The notes below the pieces were generated by a model, which ran no database searches, was not told the DNA's origin, and was given only the letters and a program-made list of their open reading frames with translations. DNA of 64,000 nucleotides from Taxillus chinensis (lineage: Eukaryota > Streptophyta > Magnoliopsida > Santalales > Loranthaceae): NCBI GenBank assembly GCA_023512835.1, contig CM042087.1:47643682-47707681 (forward strand), given 5' to 3'. Position numbers and translations under genes: made by a program. Positions 1 through 13,300 of this stretch are shown here, piece after piece; position 1 is the stretch's first letter; every line of letters begins with the position of its first letter.

Positions 1-1277
1 CATGGTTACCTTATTTTATTATTATTATTTTAATTATTTTTTCACTATTATAATAAATTCATAAAATAACCTCTCAAGGCTCTAAACTCCAATTCAAGCT
101 CAACTATAATAAAACAATTGTATCAATAGTCACCTTACTATTAAGATATTTTTATACTTAAATAATAGCTATCTCAAAAGGTCACTCAAAGCATGGGTCT
201 TTACATTTCCCCTCACCCACCATAAGGAGGAGAGATACAAGCCTTTCTGTGTGTGGTACTAGATAGAGTACGAGGGTGTTACAATTTGTAATCTCTTCGT
301 TTTATGCTTCTGCTTTGATCCGATTCGTGGTTATATTTGATTTGTAATTACTATAAAACTACAAATCAATAATTGTATACATATGATTCAAGAGTTAAAA
401 CAAAATTTGTTTTGCTTCTATTTTTGTGTGTATTCATCTAAAATATTCTTGTATTATTATGAACATTTGAATTATAAGAATAATATGTTTTAGTTAAAAG
501 ATTCTTGATATAATATTTTTATCCCCATTAATGCTTATTGGGGACATATAGGGATCACACTCTAAATTTGAACTTTAATTGATATAAATATTTTCTTTAA
601 TATAAAAAAGTATTATTGTTCAATAAAAAATAATTAATTATTCACAATGTTATTTTAATGTTTTAATATTTAACTTAATCAATTTATACATTTTAATGAG
701 TAAAAAAACTTAACATGTATTATTTAATTTCAAAATAAAAACTATCAATAAATATTTTGATAACATTGGCAATAAAATAAATATATAATGAATATTAAGT
801 TATAATTTAGTTATATAATCATAAACATAATTTATTATTTTAATATTATAATTTGTTAACTTGTTTTAAATTTTAAATAAATATTGTAAACATGCATATA
901 ATTATAAAAAACTATAATATTTTATATGATATAATTATAATTTTATATATTCACACATAAAATTTTGTTAAGTAAATAATTTGAATTTAATTTTAAAAAT
1001 AAATTATACTTGAATGTATTTTTATTTATTTATTTTTAAGTCAAAGTTCTACAAAAAATTATACAAAGAAAATAGCAAGCTCACGTAATAAAGTTGGATA
1101 AGTATATTTATATATATGAAAGATACCATAATTATTTTTTTCAAGTACTACTCCATTCAATAAAGTACCACTTCGAAAAAAGAAAAGAAAAGAAATCCAC
1201 GAGAGTTAGATCAAAATGCATTTTTTTTGGGTGGCAGGCAAGCGGGCAGGAACAGGTCGGGGGGAGAGAGAGAAGAG
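1..1277. other. AT-rich intergenic DNA upstream of NDUFA2
   Basis: No coding potential is visible. Positions 1-290 have the look of a decayed repeat: a CTCTCAAGGCTCT-type stretch followed by AGGGTGTTACAA near 274-284, a motif type that recurs near 32180-32600. Positions 300-1090 are extremely AT-rich. A TATA-like stretch lies near 1108-1117, about 160 bases before the NDUFA2 start codon, but so much of this region is AT-rich that the box is only a guess. Confidence 0.5.
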
Positions 1278-3242
1278 ATGGCGTGGAGAGGACACTTATC
1301 TCGGAATCTCAAGGAGCTCAGGTTTCTGTTCTGTCAGACGTCCCCGGAAAGCTCTCCTGCGAGGTTGGTTTTTTTTTGGTTTTGTTTCCTTGAAACCTTC
1401 TCAGCTGATCGTATTCCTGTTTTTTACCTGAAACTTGCTTTTTCCTGATTTCTCATATTGTGTTGCCGCGGTGTTAAATTCTCAGATCGTTCGTTGAGAG
1501 AAATTACAGGGATTTGAAGACTTTGAACCCCAAATTCCCCATCTTGATCCGTGAATGCCACGGTGTCGACCCACAAATTTTCGCTAGATATGGTGTTCAA
1601 TCTCAAACCAAATGTCGCTTGCTGCTATTATATGTTTGTGTGTGTGTGTGTGTGTATAAATATATAGTTATGGTACATTTTTTAGACTGAAAAGAAAAAC
1701 ACGCGTGCACCCGCATACTCCCACATACAATTGCATATATTAAGTTTTGTTGTGTCATGACTAGCTCTATCGTTCATTTATCATGCTCCACGAGTATGAC
1801 TAGTTTTGTAGAACTTTGCCATGATGGAGATTTTGAGTTGCAACTTAATATTCAATTGGTTTCAAGGATAAATAGATTTTTTTTTTTACCAAAATCACTT
1901 TAATGCAAAGCTACAGGCTATAGAAACCAGGTCCTAGCCTGGCTGGAGTAGTATATTCCAAATTAAACGCTTGGAGATGTGAATGGTTAACCAACCGAAA
2001 TAAATAAATTTATAAATAAAGGAAATATAACTGGGTGATAGGCTACTTTGGCAATGACTACTGTCCTGTTTTATAGTAGCTAAAATGAATAAGAAAAATG
2101 GGGAGAGGTACTTTTGAGTGCATGATGCCGCCAGGAGAAGGATAAACTTTGTCTCATTCTAAAGGGGGAAGAACAATGTGTTCTTCTGATTGAAGGGGAT
2201 GGGGAAATGCTGCAGCAAGGCCTTCATTTTGGAGCATCATAAAGCTATGAGATTGCTGCACTTTCAGTTGAATCTTATAGACACTGTTAGTTCAAATTGA
2301 AGCTTGCAAACATCCCTGATGAAGTTTTTAACATGCCAATTCCAGTTAAGGATTCCCTGTGAACTAACAATGAGAGCCATACGACGGTATAAGATTTCCC
2401 ATTTCCATTAGATCTCAAATTTTTATACTAGTTTTGTAAATTCATCTGAAGTGAGAAAATTTTCTTTCTTGTATCTTTCTTCCCTTTCCCTTTGCTGTTG
2501 TCCTATGCATCATAAATTAGATAGTCTATGATTATGTCCAAGGGACAGAGGTGGGAGAAGGCCAAATTTATGTCTTTAATGTTATAGACAGAAGGAATGG
2601 AGAGACACCAAAACAAATACAGCCCATTTTGGGAATGTATAATAAAGGACATCCCCCTTTTAGATGTGCCCATTGATGTATCTTTTGGTTTTCTTAGATT
2701 ACATTTATTTTATAACTTGAAATCTGTTTCTATTGAAACTAGAGCTCACCTCAATTATAGTACCCCAAAATATGCCTTTACTATCAAGTTCTATTGATGT
2801 ATTTGTACATAATCAAATCTATTCATTGGGCGGTTCCTACTAGAGGGTTGTATGGATACTGATATTTTATTATGATCGTGGTCTTGATCCATACTTCTCA
2901 TCTAGAGATACGTTTTCATCTAGAGGCCTTTTCATCTTCATGGCTAGTTCAAGTGTCTACTAGAATCATTCAACTTCTACTTTAGGATTTCCTGCCTTTT
3001 CCAAACTTTTAAGATTGTAACTATCATTTATTTTCGTTGTGGTTTATTGCAAAAAGGTTTTATTACTCTTTGCTATCATGATTCATAAACAATTGACCTT
3101 CAGTCAATACTTATTTTCATAGACATTTATCATTTCAATTTTTGCAGATAAGGGTATTGAGAGAGCCGTCCATCTAAGAGGCTTGACAGAGGCACAGATC
3201 TTTAAGGCACTTGAGGACCTTGTGAAACTTGGGAAGCACTAG
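1278..3242 (+). CDS. NDUFA2: NADH dehydrogenase (complex I) B8 / NDUFA2 subunit
   Basis: Small accessory subunit of mitochondrial complex I, on the matrix arm, with a thioredoxin-like fold. Three coding exons: 1278-1363, 1486-1592, 3148-3242. All junctions are GT-AG and the phases join to give 95 residues and a TAG stop, the normal length for plant B8. The start MAWRGHLSRNLKELR and the central NPKFPILIREC match the plant B8 family as I know it; exon 3 gives the LRGLTEAQIFKALEDL helix. The start is chosen because it opens the conserved N-terminus; an upstream TTG-led extension is not conserved. Intron 2 is long (1593-3147) and holds nothing I recognise. The gene converges on the unknown minus-strand gene, with 424 bp between the two stop codons. 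Confidence 0.93.
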
Positions 3243-3468
3243 AACCCCACTATTGTTGTTTTTGCTGTGAACACTGAATCACCTAAACTGCTATTTTGGG
3301 GGAAATAATTATTGAGTCTTGGAGCTGAATGCTCTGTATTGCTGTGATGTTTTAACTTTATGTGCAGCAGCACTTGGTTCATTTATGTTCCAGCTTGACT
3401 CATTTACTCCTTCCATTTTGCCACTCTTTTTCCTTTTTATTTTGTATTCACATGATACTGACATTAGG

Positions 3469-3474
3469 AATAAA
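3469..3474 (+). promoter_or_regulatory. candidate poly(A) signal of NDUFA2
   Basis: A canonical AATAAA hexamer 227 bases after the NDUFA2 stop codon. It lies inside the interval that should also hold the 3' UTR of the opposing gene, whose stop is at 3667-3669. Confidence 0.4.
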
Positions 3475-3666
3475 GTGGTTCCTAGGAAACTGTTCCCTCC
3501 ATTTCGCACAATCATAGGTTTCATAAGAATTTGATCAGCCTGCAGTTGATAACAAATTTCAACATTGAAGCAATAAGTTCTGAACTTTAAACCCGATGGG
3601 GCTGGGAAACCTCAATGAGACTTTTCACAGAATACTAAACAAAGCAACACCAGGACATGGTTGCAT

Positions 3667-6600
3667 TCATCTTTGTTTTCTTTTCAACCTCTGGAAATTA
3701 GGTTTCATTTTCGGGCTGATGGCAGAGTCCTCCCCCATTGAAGGCCTAGGCTGGAAAGGGATCAAAGGTCTCTTTGTTGGCAAACTGGAAATGACAGGTG
3801 AAGCTAACTTTGATTTCAATTGCCTGGGGACCTCCAGTCTCTCTAATATCCTTGAAGTCTTCAAGTCCAGCTGCCTACTGCTATCTGGTGATTGCTCAGA
3901 CTTTGGTTTGGAGATGCAGTCAAGAGAATTGATCACTGGCATCTCATTGACAACTAACTGTTCCCATTCTTCTGTAATATGTGCAGTAGTTGTGTCTTCC
4001 CATTCTTTGTCCGTTGAATCCCATTTTGCAATATCTTCTTCATCTTTGATAAGATCTATAGCTGCTTTCGACTTCACATATACTGTTGGATAATCTGTTT
4101 GGGTTGAGTTGGACACAAAGGTTCCCTCCATTTCTGCACTTTCTTCTTTGGTTAGATCTATAGCTGCCTCTGACCCAACAGATGCTGCTGGATAATCTGT
4201 TTGTGTTGAGTTGGACACAATGGTCCCCTCTATTTTTGCAATTTCATCTTCTTTGGTTAGATCTATAGCTGACTTCAGAGACACTGCTGGATAATTTGTT
4301 TGTGTTGAGTTGGACACGAAGGTTCCCGCCATTTTTGCAATTTCATCTTCTTTGGTTAGATCTATTGCTACCTTTGACTTCAAAGGCACTTCTGGAGATT
4401 CTGCCTGGGTTGACCCAATGGTTCCCTTCTTAAGCTTGGGAAGCACGGACCTGAAAAATCCGTTTCATGATACAATTAAAATTTAGTTAACTCTTACCAA
4501 TTCTGAATTAAAATAACTTAGAAGTGTGTATATATTGACAATGGAAAGTGCTAGGGAAATTTGTAGTCACAATAAGTGTGGCCATTGAAGGTAAGGCAAG
4601 CACTAAATGATGCTGAGCAAAGCTGATGGTATTTTAGCTCAGCTTCAAATGCTAGACAAATTTTACATGCAATGGAAAAGATGTGATTCAAGCTATTGCA
4701 AATACCATCTAAAATTTATAGGCAGCAAAGCTAACTCAGAAAGCATGCTAGTCTATGAAGTTTCCCTTCTCAACATTTACTTGGGATGTACTAGTTCGAC
4801 TATTACATTGAGCTTTTAAGCTATAAATTCAAGGTTAAACTAGATGGTATTACCCAATATTCAAGCTCTCCTTGACAAGCAAATTTAGTGTGCGATGGAA
4901 ACCTCTATCGTGCAGAAGAGGGCTGTAGTCCCTTGATTCCATCTGTAAAAAGAAGGCATGAAAATGACTGTTTTGGTCCCATATGGTGACAAAATCCATT
5001 GCCATATACAATAAAATCATCCATTTTCATCTTCCCTAAATAAATGTCAAACTCAGAGCACATAAGGTCAAGGCCTAAGGCAATGTGTAATGCTTACAAG
5101 AATGCTCATGCAGTGACTGATAAATAGACAGACCAAAATCTAATTTTAATTAGTTTCATTTAAAATTTAAAATTATATGTTGTCCAAGATCAATGAAATA
5201 AATCTGTTTTCCTCGATTTCACATTAGCAAGTTATAGCATGACGAAATCAGCTTCTTCACTTGTGTTTTTATTCCTTTATAGTTCATACTACTAGAGAAG
5301 ACGTGATCAAACCCAAAAAATGGTTTAAAAAAAACTGCTAAATCATGGAAGCAGACCATCAGGAGAGAAGATTGAATAGATTCCTCAGTCTCCCTGCTCA
5401 GTGAACAATCAATTAATCGGTTGAGGTGAGGAACAGGCAAGAATTCCTCTGCCACTGCAAGCCGCTGCAAAATTTGCAACTTTTTAATGTACTGATGGTG
5501 AGAAATTTAGAAGCTTGAAAGGTTGAACTACTGCGTAAAACACCCTACAAAAACAATGGACTACAAATGCTGGGCGAGAGAGGTTGAAGGGAAATTTATT
5601 CAGACAAAATGAGAAAATAAACAGTAAGACAATTACTTACAAAAATAAATAAATAAATGTTAACCAATAAGTAGAGGATGAGCGTGTACCCTGATAAGCA
5701 TTATGCCTTCCTCGGAAGGTTGAAGGATATAATAACAGTGGAGAAGCGTATTCCTCATAGTTTCTATGTTACAATTTGAAGAGCATACTAGCCCTTGGTC
5801 CATAGAGTGTAGTGAACTGCATAACCCTTTGAAAACTGCCAAATCATAAGCCAGCCAAAACCACAAGTAAGTGAAAGAAACACACATATCTTACAGTAAG
5901 TAAATGAAAGAGCAAAACTCGAGACAATCGGAGTACAAAGGAAATTCAATTTCAATTAGACTCTCGCATAGAAACTTGAGGTCACGAATCTACAGAGAGG
6001 ACTTCCACGCACGTTGTGCATTTAACTCAAATTTGTCAATTTCAATTAAAGAAGCATCTGTCTCATGGTAAGTTGATGGAGTTACAAAATGGGAAGCTCC
6101 AACTATGACACCTGTTCGAAGATTCCCAAAAAGAAAACTGGTTAAAATACATGAAAAAGACGTTGCTGCTGATATATAGTATATGAGCCTGAATAGAGTC
6201 ACGGGGTCTGGGACTAAAAAACTATAAAAATTGATACCAAAAAAACAATTGAAATTACTGACTGTAATCACAGAATTTAATGAGACTGCTATTTCAGAAA
6301 TTTGTAGATCATGTTCAGTAATCCACTCAATACTTGCAAAAGAAAAGTGTTAACTTGAAACCATAACTGCTAATCAACTACCGACAACTATTCCCCTTAC
6401 ATGAGATGACTTACTGTTGGAGGTTTGACACCAATAAGGAACTGAAACCACAAATAATGAGATTGATTTGACACCTCTCACTAAATACATTTTGCTTACA
6501 GAGATGCCTACAGCTAAAGAGGCCAATACTATTGTGTTTTAAGTGAAGTGTTGAAACCCAATCAATTACTGACAACTATTCCAACATTTGAAGGATGCCA

Positions 6601-9600
6601 AAAGTTGTTTAACAAAATAAAGGAATGCCAGAAGATATAGAGTAACATTTATATGACTTACGTGCAATGACTTGATTACGAAAAATATAAGTAAAATAAA
6701 AACAAAAAACGAAAAAGCAGCCCAAGTTGCAAGCAAAAGTGGAGATTAAGCATTAATAGATTTATGACACCACAGTTTGGCCAAGGTCCACCATAATCAC
6801 CACTCGTTTTCAGTTCAAATGGCCATAACTGACAGGCAATCGACATCTTGAAGCCCCTACAGAAATAATGAAGCAGGCTTTGGAGAAGTTTATGAATTCT
6901 GATGGCAATGAGGAAAATATAAGCAGCAAAAGTAGAGGAAAAAAGAAAATTACAAACTGGGCAATTTATTCACTACCGTGACGGTGAAACTTTAATGATT
7001 TTAAAAAATATAAAAAGAAGACCGTCTCATATCCCAAGGAGAGCTCCCAAACCACCAATACAGGAATTATCAATTATGTGATCATTATGCAGTGCCCTTT
7101 TCTTGTAGAAAAAATGGAAAAGAAATGAAGAAAGCGCTAAACACTTGTAATGCTGGACGATTACCTTCACTTAGAGACCCAAGGTTTATCCTCTCAACAA
7201 CATTAAAGTCAATGGATGAAGAAATTTTCTGGGGCTTCATACTGCTCTGAAAAGAGGGCAGAAAGAGAATTGTTTGTTCCCCAACCTTTATAGAGTTTTC
7301 AATCAAATCAGAAGTTTTCAGATCATGGCCAGTGACAGGACAGGAAGATTTTTTGTTCTCATCACCAGCAATTTTATCCAATAGCATGCCATGACAACTG
7401 CACATCTGCAGGTCAAAAACCCCAGTTATAATTTTGACACAGGTGCATGAAACATTTTTGATATAAAAAAGTGCATGAGGGATTAACCATTAACAAATAA
7501 AAAACTAAAAGAAAGCTGAAGTAAAACCAGACTATGCTAATTTACCCTTATCTGTAAATAAAATTATCATTTATACAAAGTTAAATTGGCATCATATACT
7601 TTTGGTGCAAGAACATCATAAATGTAAACATAATACTAAAAATGGAAAAGTAGTGTTAAAATGGGAACTAACATGAATTTGGAATATAATTATAATGGGA
7701 GAGAAACATAATATTATTATTGAAGTTGGAGTACATGTATATACGTAGGGATTTCATTACTTGCTCCACGGTTCAATTTAGATTTAATGTAACCTAAAAG
7801 ATAATGGGTCAAGCCCACCTTCTCTAATAAAATCAATATATTAATATATAGTAATATCTTCATCATGGAATGAAACAATAATTATAAGCTAGAAGACCTT
7901 GCACTAGTGTATTTAATATATACATGGATGTGCACCGAATTGGCCCTATTCAGCCTATAGGTAATGGAACCATCTAACTATTTTGCCCACTCCACTCCAC
8001 CACAATTTTAATTATGGAATTTAAACAGCTGGATTTTGACCAACATAACTCAATCGAAAATAAATAAATTATTTTCTACGAATAATGGAAAACGAATAGA
8101 ATATATGCTAGACAGCAAATTCTATTGCTTACCATGCAAGGACTGAATCCATCACTGATGTGATAAAAACATCTGCTCAATTTGCAAGATATAAGATTCA
8201 CCGAGCCTAGAAGATTGTTCTTAAATTTAAAATGAGCCTGCAAAGGTTCTTCAATGCCCTCTGTCAACTCCAGTAGCCATTGTTTCACCAGACCAGACAG
8301 CACATGCACATCTGCATGTTGGTTCTACTACAAAATTGTTAGGAAAATGCAGATCACACTTCCATGGGAATATAGATCACTGCACTACATGGGAGACCCA
8401 ACTAGGTACTAGGGAATCAAACTCACTCTCTGACAAACTCTAGCCATTCGTATACCTGGGACACACTTTCGGAATGAGCAGTTCTCAAGATCGCAAATAT
8501 CTTTGGTGAAGTTGTTGACGATGTCAAGGACATTGCTAAGATGACTTGATTTCGGCTCCAATAAAACAAACTCCACAGTGATACATTTATCTGCTGCATC
8601 CTGTCGAGGCCAAAGTAGGTTTCTTGTTAACTTGCTACCATGCAAGTTGATGTGAGAGAAGGAATTTGATGTAATTGAGATAGTTTGCCTTACCATAAGA
8701 GCTTCGCGCAAGACAGAATCAACACTTTCAACTACGCATGAGCTAAGGAAAATCACTTTTCTCATTACATCTTTTCCTCCCCATGTGTATAGCACTCCAC
8801 CACAGAAAACGCTAGAAAGTTTGAAATCTGCTGGGAATACCAATATAGATGTAATAATGACCATGTTCCATAGAAACTAAATGAAAGTGCACATGTGAGT
8901 AGTTAAGGGGGCTGCAGGGCAGGAGAGAGGAGAGACCGCGGCAATAAAGAGTCCCAGTGTCATTAAGCAGGGGCAGGAATGCATCATTGGGCAGGTTGTG
9001 AACAGCCTGATGGAAATCTCGCAAGCTGAAGCTTTCTCTTGGACTGTAAGCAATCTTCAGCTGTTTGAAGATTCATTCAGAGGCCATTTATATGGATAAA
9101 TTTATATTCATATCTTTTATATTGTCATTTGGAACAGAGGAAGAGATGAAATCAAAGGAAGAAGAAGCAAAAACAAAACAAAACGAAAAAAACAAAGGGC
9201 CTTTAAAAAAAAAAAATCTTTACAACACATGTTTAGTAAAAATGCTTTTGTTTTATGTGTCGAAAATGACTTCCCAAACGTGAGCCTAAAAAATGAAAAC
9301 ACTACCAAACAACATCTTCCTATTAATGCTATGCATTAAAAAAATGTTGAACGCGATTTGCAATTATTAAACATGCTTTTATGCGTAGAAATTTGACAAC
9401 AAAATAACAGAAAACACAATACAAAAAATTAAAAATTAAAAAAACTACCTGAAAGTCCCTAACATCGAGAAGCTGTTTTGAAGTATCTTTATTTTTGCTC
9501 GTTTCTCATAAACGTTTAGCACACACTTTCAACACAGAACAGCTACGCTAATATCATTTAAAAAAAGAAGCTTTCAAAAAGCATTATGAATAATCCGAGT

Positions 9601-10276
9601 ACATGAATGATGACTGTAACTCCACGCCTCACTTGATTAGGTGCATTTCCACATCTTCGAAAATTACAGCTTTACTCGAAAAACAATTTAAGTAGCCTAA
9701 TTATAGACGAAGAAGCTTCGAATCGAGTAGATGAATGAAGTCAAAAGCACGCTAGATTAGGTATGTTTTCACAATTTTCAGATCATCATTTGAAAACTAG
9801 AGAGAAGAATCACAGAAAAAATAGGCAAAAAAAGAAAAAAAAAACGAAGCAATGACTCGTAAAACGTTAAATCGAGTACATGAAATCTCCACCTCAGTAG
9901 AACAAGAAATTCGATCGAAGAGGAGATAGCACAATCCGATCCTGTCCTCGAGCGGCCGCGACGGACACAACTCATTTTGCGAGGCCGAGATGGCGTAGAG
10001 ATTCGCAACCTGCAACAGGGACTGGAGTACGAGGAAGAAATCGGAACATCCACGACGCAATTCAGCGAATCGAATCCGGAGAAATGGTTAGAAACCAGAA
10101 GACGGGAGCATCGAACTCGAAACCAGATGGATGAGAAACGATGGGGCAAATGACAGACAGAGAGGGTGAGGGAGAGAGAGATGAAGAAGACGATGAACAC
10201 GAATCACCTGCTTGAGGTCTCTGAGCAATGGTGGTGAGAGACTTGGAAGGTCCAGTACGAAGCATAGCAGAACCAT
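3667..10276 (-). CDS. uncharacterised 744-residue plant protein with C-terminal SUMO-motif-like repeats
   Basis: Twelve coding exons (minus order): 10276-10208, 10009-9893, 9060-8937, 8827-8694, 8600-8456, 8311-8133, 7405-7165, 6111-6013, 5835-5690, 5464-5357, 4942-4854, 4450-3667. All junctions are GT-AG and phases join to 2235 nt, 744 codons plus TGA. The start MVLLCFVLDLPSL is the only ATG that keeps exon 1 in frame with exon 2; a later ATG at 10265 is out of frame. Residues 1-170 alternate hydrophobic strands and helices (KVIFLSSCVV, ITVEFVLLEP), suggesting a von Willebrand A-like fold; a Cys-rich CSCHG and SCPVTGH segment follows. Exon 12 holds four 33-35-residue repeats around AIDLTKEDE. 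I do not recognise a named family. The coherent exon phases argue for a working gene; the function is unknown. Confidence 0.8.
4040..4380 (-). repeat. four tandem repeats of about 102 bp encoding IDLT(K)-acidic motifs
   Basis: Within the last exon of the unknown gene a unit of about 102-105 bp recurs four times. The core reads on + as a GTTAGATCTAT-type string near 4356, 4254 and 4151, with a diverged GATAAGATCTAT copy near 4047. The protein reads VAIDLTKEDE, SAIDLTKEDE, AAIDLTKEE and AAIDLIKDEED at about residues 511, 545, 579 and 613, joined by linkers containing SNSTQTDYP. A hydrophobic I-D-L-T core followed by acids is the pattern of SUMO-interacting motifs; SUMO binding is my inference. 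Confidence 0.75.
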
Positions 10277-10360
10277 TCTCTCCTGCGTTTCTTCGTTCTC
10301 TGGACCCCGGACTGGAAGTGGTAGGGAACGAAGCGGTTTGAAATTTTGTAGCGGACCATT

Positions 10361-10367
10361 TTTATAC
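10361..10367 (-). promoter_or_regulatory. candidate TATA box of the unknown minus-strand gene
   Basis: On the minus strand this reads TATAAAA, about 85 bases before the start codon at 10276, a normal plant spacing once a short 5' leader is allowed. Confidence 0.5.
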
Positions 10368-10379
10368 TCCAACTTTTTA

Positions 10380-13300
10380 AATGGAAAAAAGCTCTTCATT
10401 TAACTTTTTTTTTTTTCCTTTTTCCCTCTACCACTCCTTTTAGTTTTATACAACCTCCAGCTTTCTATTTAAATTTCTATGTGGGTCACTGTTATCTCTC
10501 TACCCTTTATTGCTTTCTTTTTTTTCTTAGTTTGCTTAGTTAAAGAAGGTGGATTAAGCAAGGATCATATACATTAATAAATAATAATATAAGATTTCTT
10601 GCCCCTAGGATCAACCGGCGTGGGGCAAATCTTGAAAGACCTCATATGTATCATGTTATAAATAGTACAGGGTGTTCCTGTTTCAAGATTTAGCTTGATT
10701 GAGGGCGAGTGTTTTCCTCATTATAAAAATATATATATATACTATAAGACTCCTAGCTACTGCTCTTATTTGCACACATACCTTATTCTACAACAAATTT
10801 TCGTTATCTTTAACTTCTCGAGTTAATCTCTTCAATTTCCAATAAGATGTGCATTGCACATGTCTACGATCAAGTGACTTTTTTATTATTTTTTATATTT
10901 ATTATTTTTTATGTATTTTTTGAATTAGTAAAAGAGATATTTAAAAATTACTTGTAATACCTTATTTAAAGAGCATGAGACTATCATTAGGATAAGTCAT
11001 AAGCCATATAAATAATTTTATACTCTTATAAAATAGTAAAATTTCTTCTGTGATTTTTTTATATTAGATTTTTTCATATAAATTTTGATATTTTTTATTA
11101 TTTTGATTTCTCTATAGATTTAATTCTACTTAATTTTTCAATTATCTTTTATCTAATTTATAAAAATACACTTTTTTGTCATTCAAACTCTTCCGTCATA
11201 GTTCTAGCACTATATGACAGAATAAAAGTACAAATCGATATTTGAAATAAAAAGAAGTAAAAAATGATTTTAGTTTAGAAACAGAATAAAGTTGTGTGTT
11301 AATATATAATGTAGGTACGGATATTAATACAGTCCTAATAATCATACTTTCTATCTTGAAATTATCAATACCTTAAAAAAATTAGAGAATATATAACAAG
11401 TGGGTATTTATTTTAAATATTTTAAATATAAGATTTACCTACCATTTGTTGGCAAAAAAAATAAAAATAAAAATAGTCTAAGAAAAACTACTAGTCTACA
11501 ACTACTTCTTTTTCTTATTATTTTGTTAACGAATATTCACGGACCAGCTCACGCAGCTCAACTGGGGCATGGCTCCAACTTTCAATGCCCGGGGAAACTT
11601 CATATCATTTTTGTACAATTAATGGGTGGCATTTTTGCAATAAAATTGACTCGATACTGTAGAGATAATCATAAGTGATCTAAAGTATTGACCACACATT
11701 GACTTAGAGTTTTCAGATTTGGAGTTTTTTGTTGTCGCTGTCAACATAAATGCTTTGAAAATATAAAATATAAAATAGAAGAAAATAAAATTAATACACC
11801 GAAAATTTTATATAATTTAAATTTTTTTTACATTTATAGAACTACTGAGAAAAATACACTCATTTGTAAGCTTTCAATCTCAATTACACTCGAAAATTCT
11901 CTCGCTCCCTCTCTCGGATTAGGACTTATCTCCTTTCTCTCCCGAGTTGGGACTTCTGCTTGGATGATTTTGCAAGCTCTTCACCATGCCTTTTGTAAGC
12001 TATTGGCACCGCAAAGGAAAAGAAGGCAACCTCCCTTTTTGACAAAAAATACACTGCACACGATCTCCATTTTTTTAAACAGTTTACTTTTTTTTTTCTT
12101 TTTCAAACCGTCCAATGGAGATATGAATTGCCATCCTTGAATAAGAGGGCCAGCCATAACTTTTGACAGTGGCAACCTAGGTCAACAGAAGACTTGCTCA
12201 CAGAGTCCAATGCCTAGGTCCACCTAGTAGCCAATGGACATTGGATATCAATTTGAAGCCATAATTACTTTTCCTCAAATGTCCTTCTTTGGTGTGACTC
12301 AAAATTCCAAATTTAGATCATTTTATATTATGTAATGAATTCTAATGTCAAAATTTTGCGTTATTATACTATATTATGTATCTATATGATTTTAGAAAGT
12401 TTAATATACTGAATTTCGGGTTTGTGAAATTTGAAGCATTTGTTTTGGTTAAATTAGAGTTTTAAATTTTTTGTTGTAATTTTTACTTGTTATTATTGTT
12501 CTGCTAATGTATATATTTATATGATTTTATGAGACTTTAAATTGTTTAAATTAAAGTAAAAAATAATAATTTTGTAATTTCGGTATATTCATTACATCAT
12601 TTGATCGTCGCGAAAAAATTTCTCCAAAGAAATACAATGGAAAAGACAAAAGAGTTATTCTCACGTATGAAGGCACCTTGTATTGGCACTGGATGCAGTT
12701 GATGCCCAAGTAAAACATGTTGCATTTCTCCCAAACACAAACGAGGATGTTTGCAAGTTTCGGTAGGGGAAGGATGTTTGGGCCCACTCAACCTCAGTGT
12801 TCTATCAAATAATTTTGGGCATGGAGCACCGAGTATAAGCTATCATGTAATAAATATCACTGGTTAGGAATGTCTTTCTGCATCTTAATGCCACCGGTAT
12901 AGGCGCTGCATGGTTGTTTTGACAACGTAGTGACGCCATGATTCATACGAGTTCAGGCCTCTGGTCTAGTTTGCACATTTTTTTCCCGTTCTTCTCAACT
13001 TCCTTCCTTACATTAAAAGGAAGAAGAAAAGAATGGTTCATTTAATTATACGTGGCTGTCGTCATTCACCCTCAACCTTTTGATATATAAATTTATCTAT
13101 TGCTTGAGGAAAGAAAAAGGCAAATCCAATACAGCAATAATTTATTTCTGGAATGAATTTTTTAGGCAGAAAAAAATTACATACCACTTGGAAATTACGG
13201 CAATTGCAAATGAGGCAGAACTTTGTTACTGGACCAGAAGCCAGAACTTTGCAAATGACTCTAATGCCGAACTGTTACAACAAATGCTTACACTGCGCAT

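Noticed and set aside
3596..4093. 165-codon plus-strand open frame
   Set aside because: It is the antisense shadow of the last exon of the minus-strand unknown gene, whose frame is supported by eleven upstream exons and an internal protein repeat.
10062..10265. ATG at 10265 (MLRTGPSKSL) as the start of the unknown gene
   Set aside because: Splicing its frame at the same donor leads to a stop in exon 2. The ATG at 10276 in another frame joins exon 2 in phase and gives a hydrophobic strand that fits.
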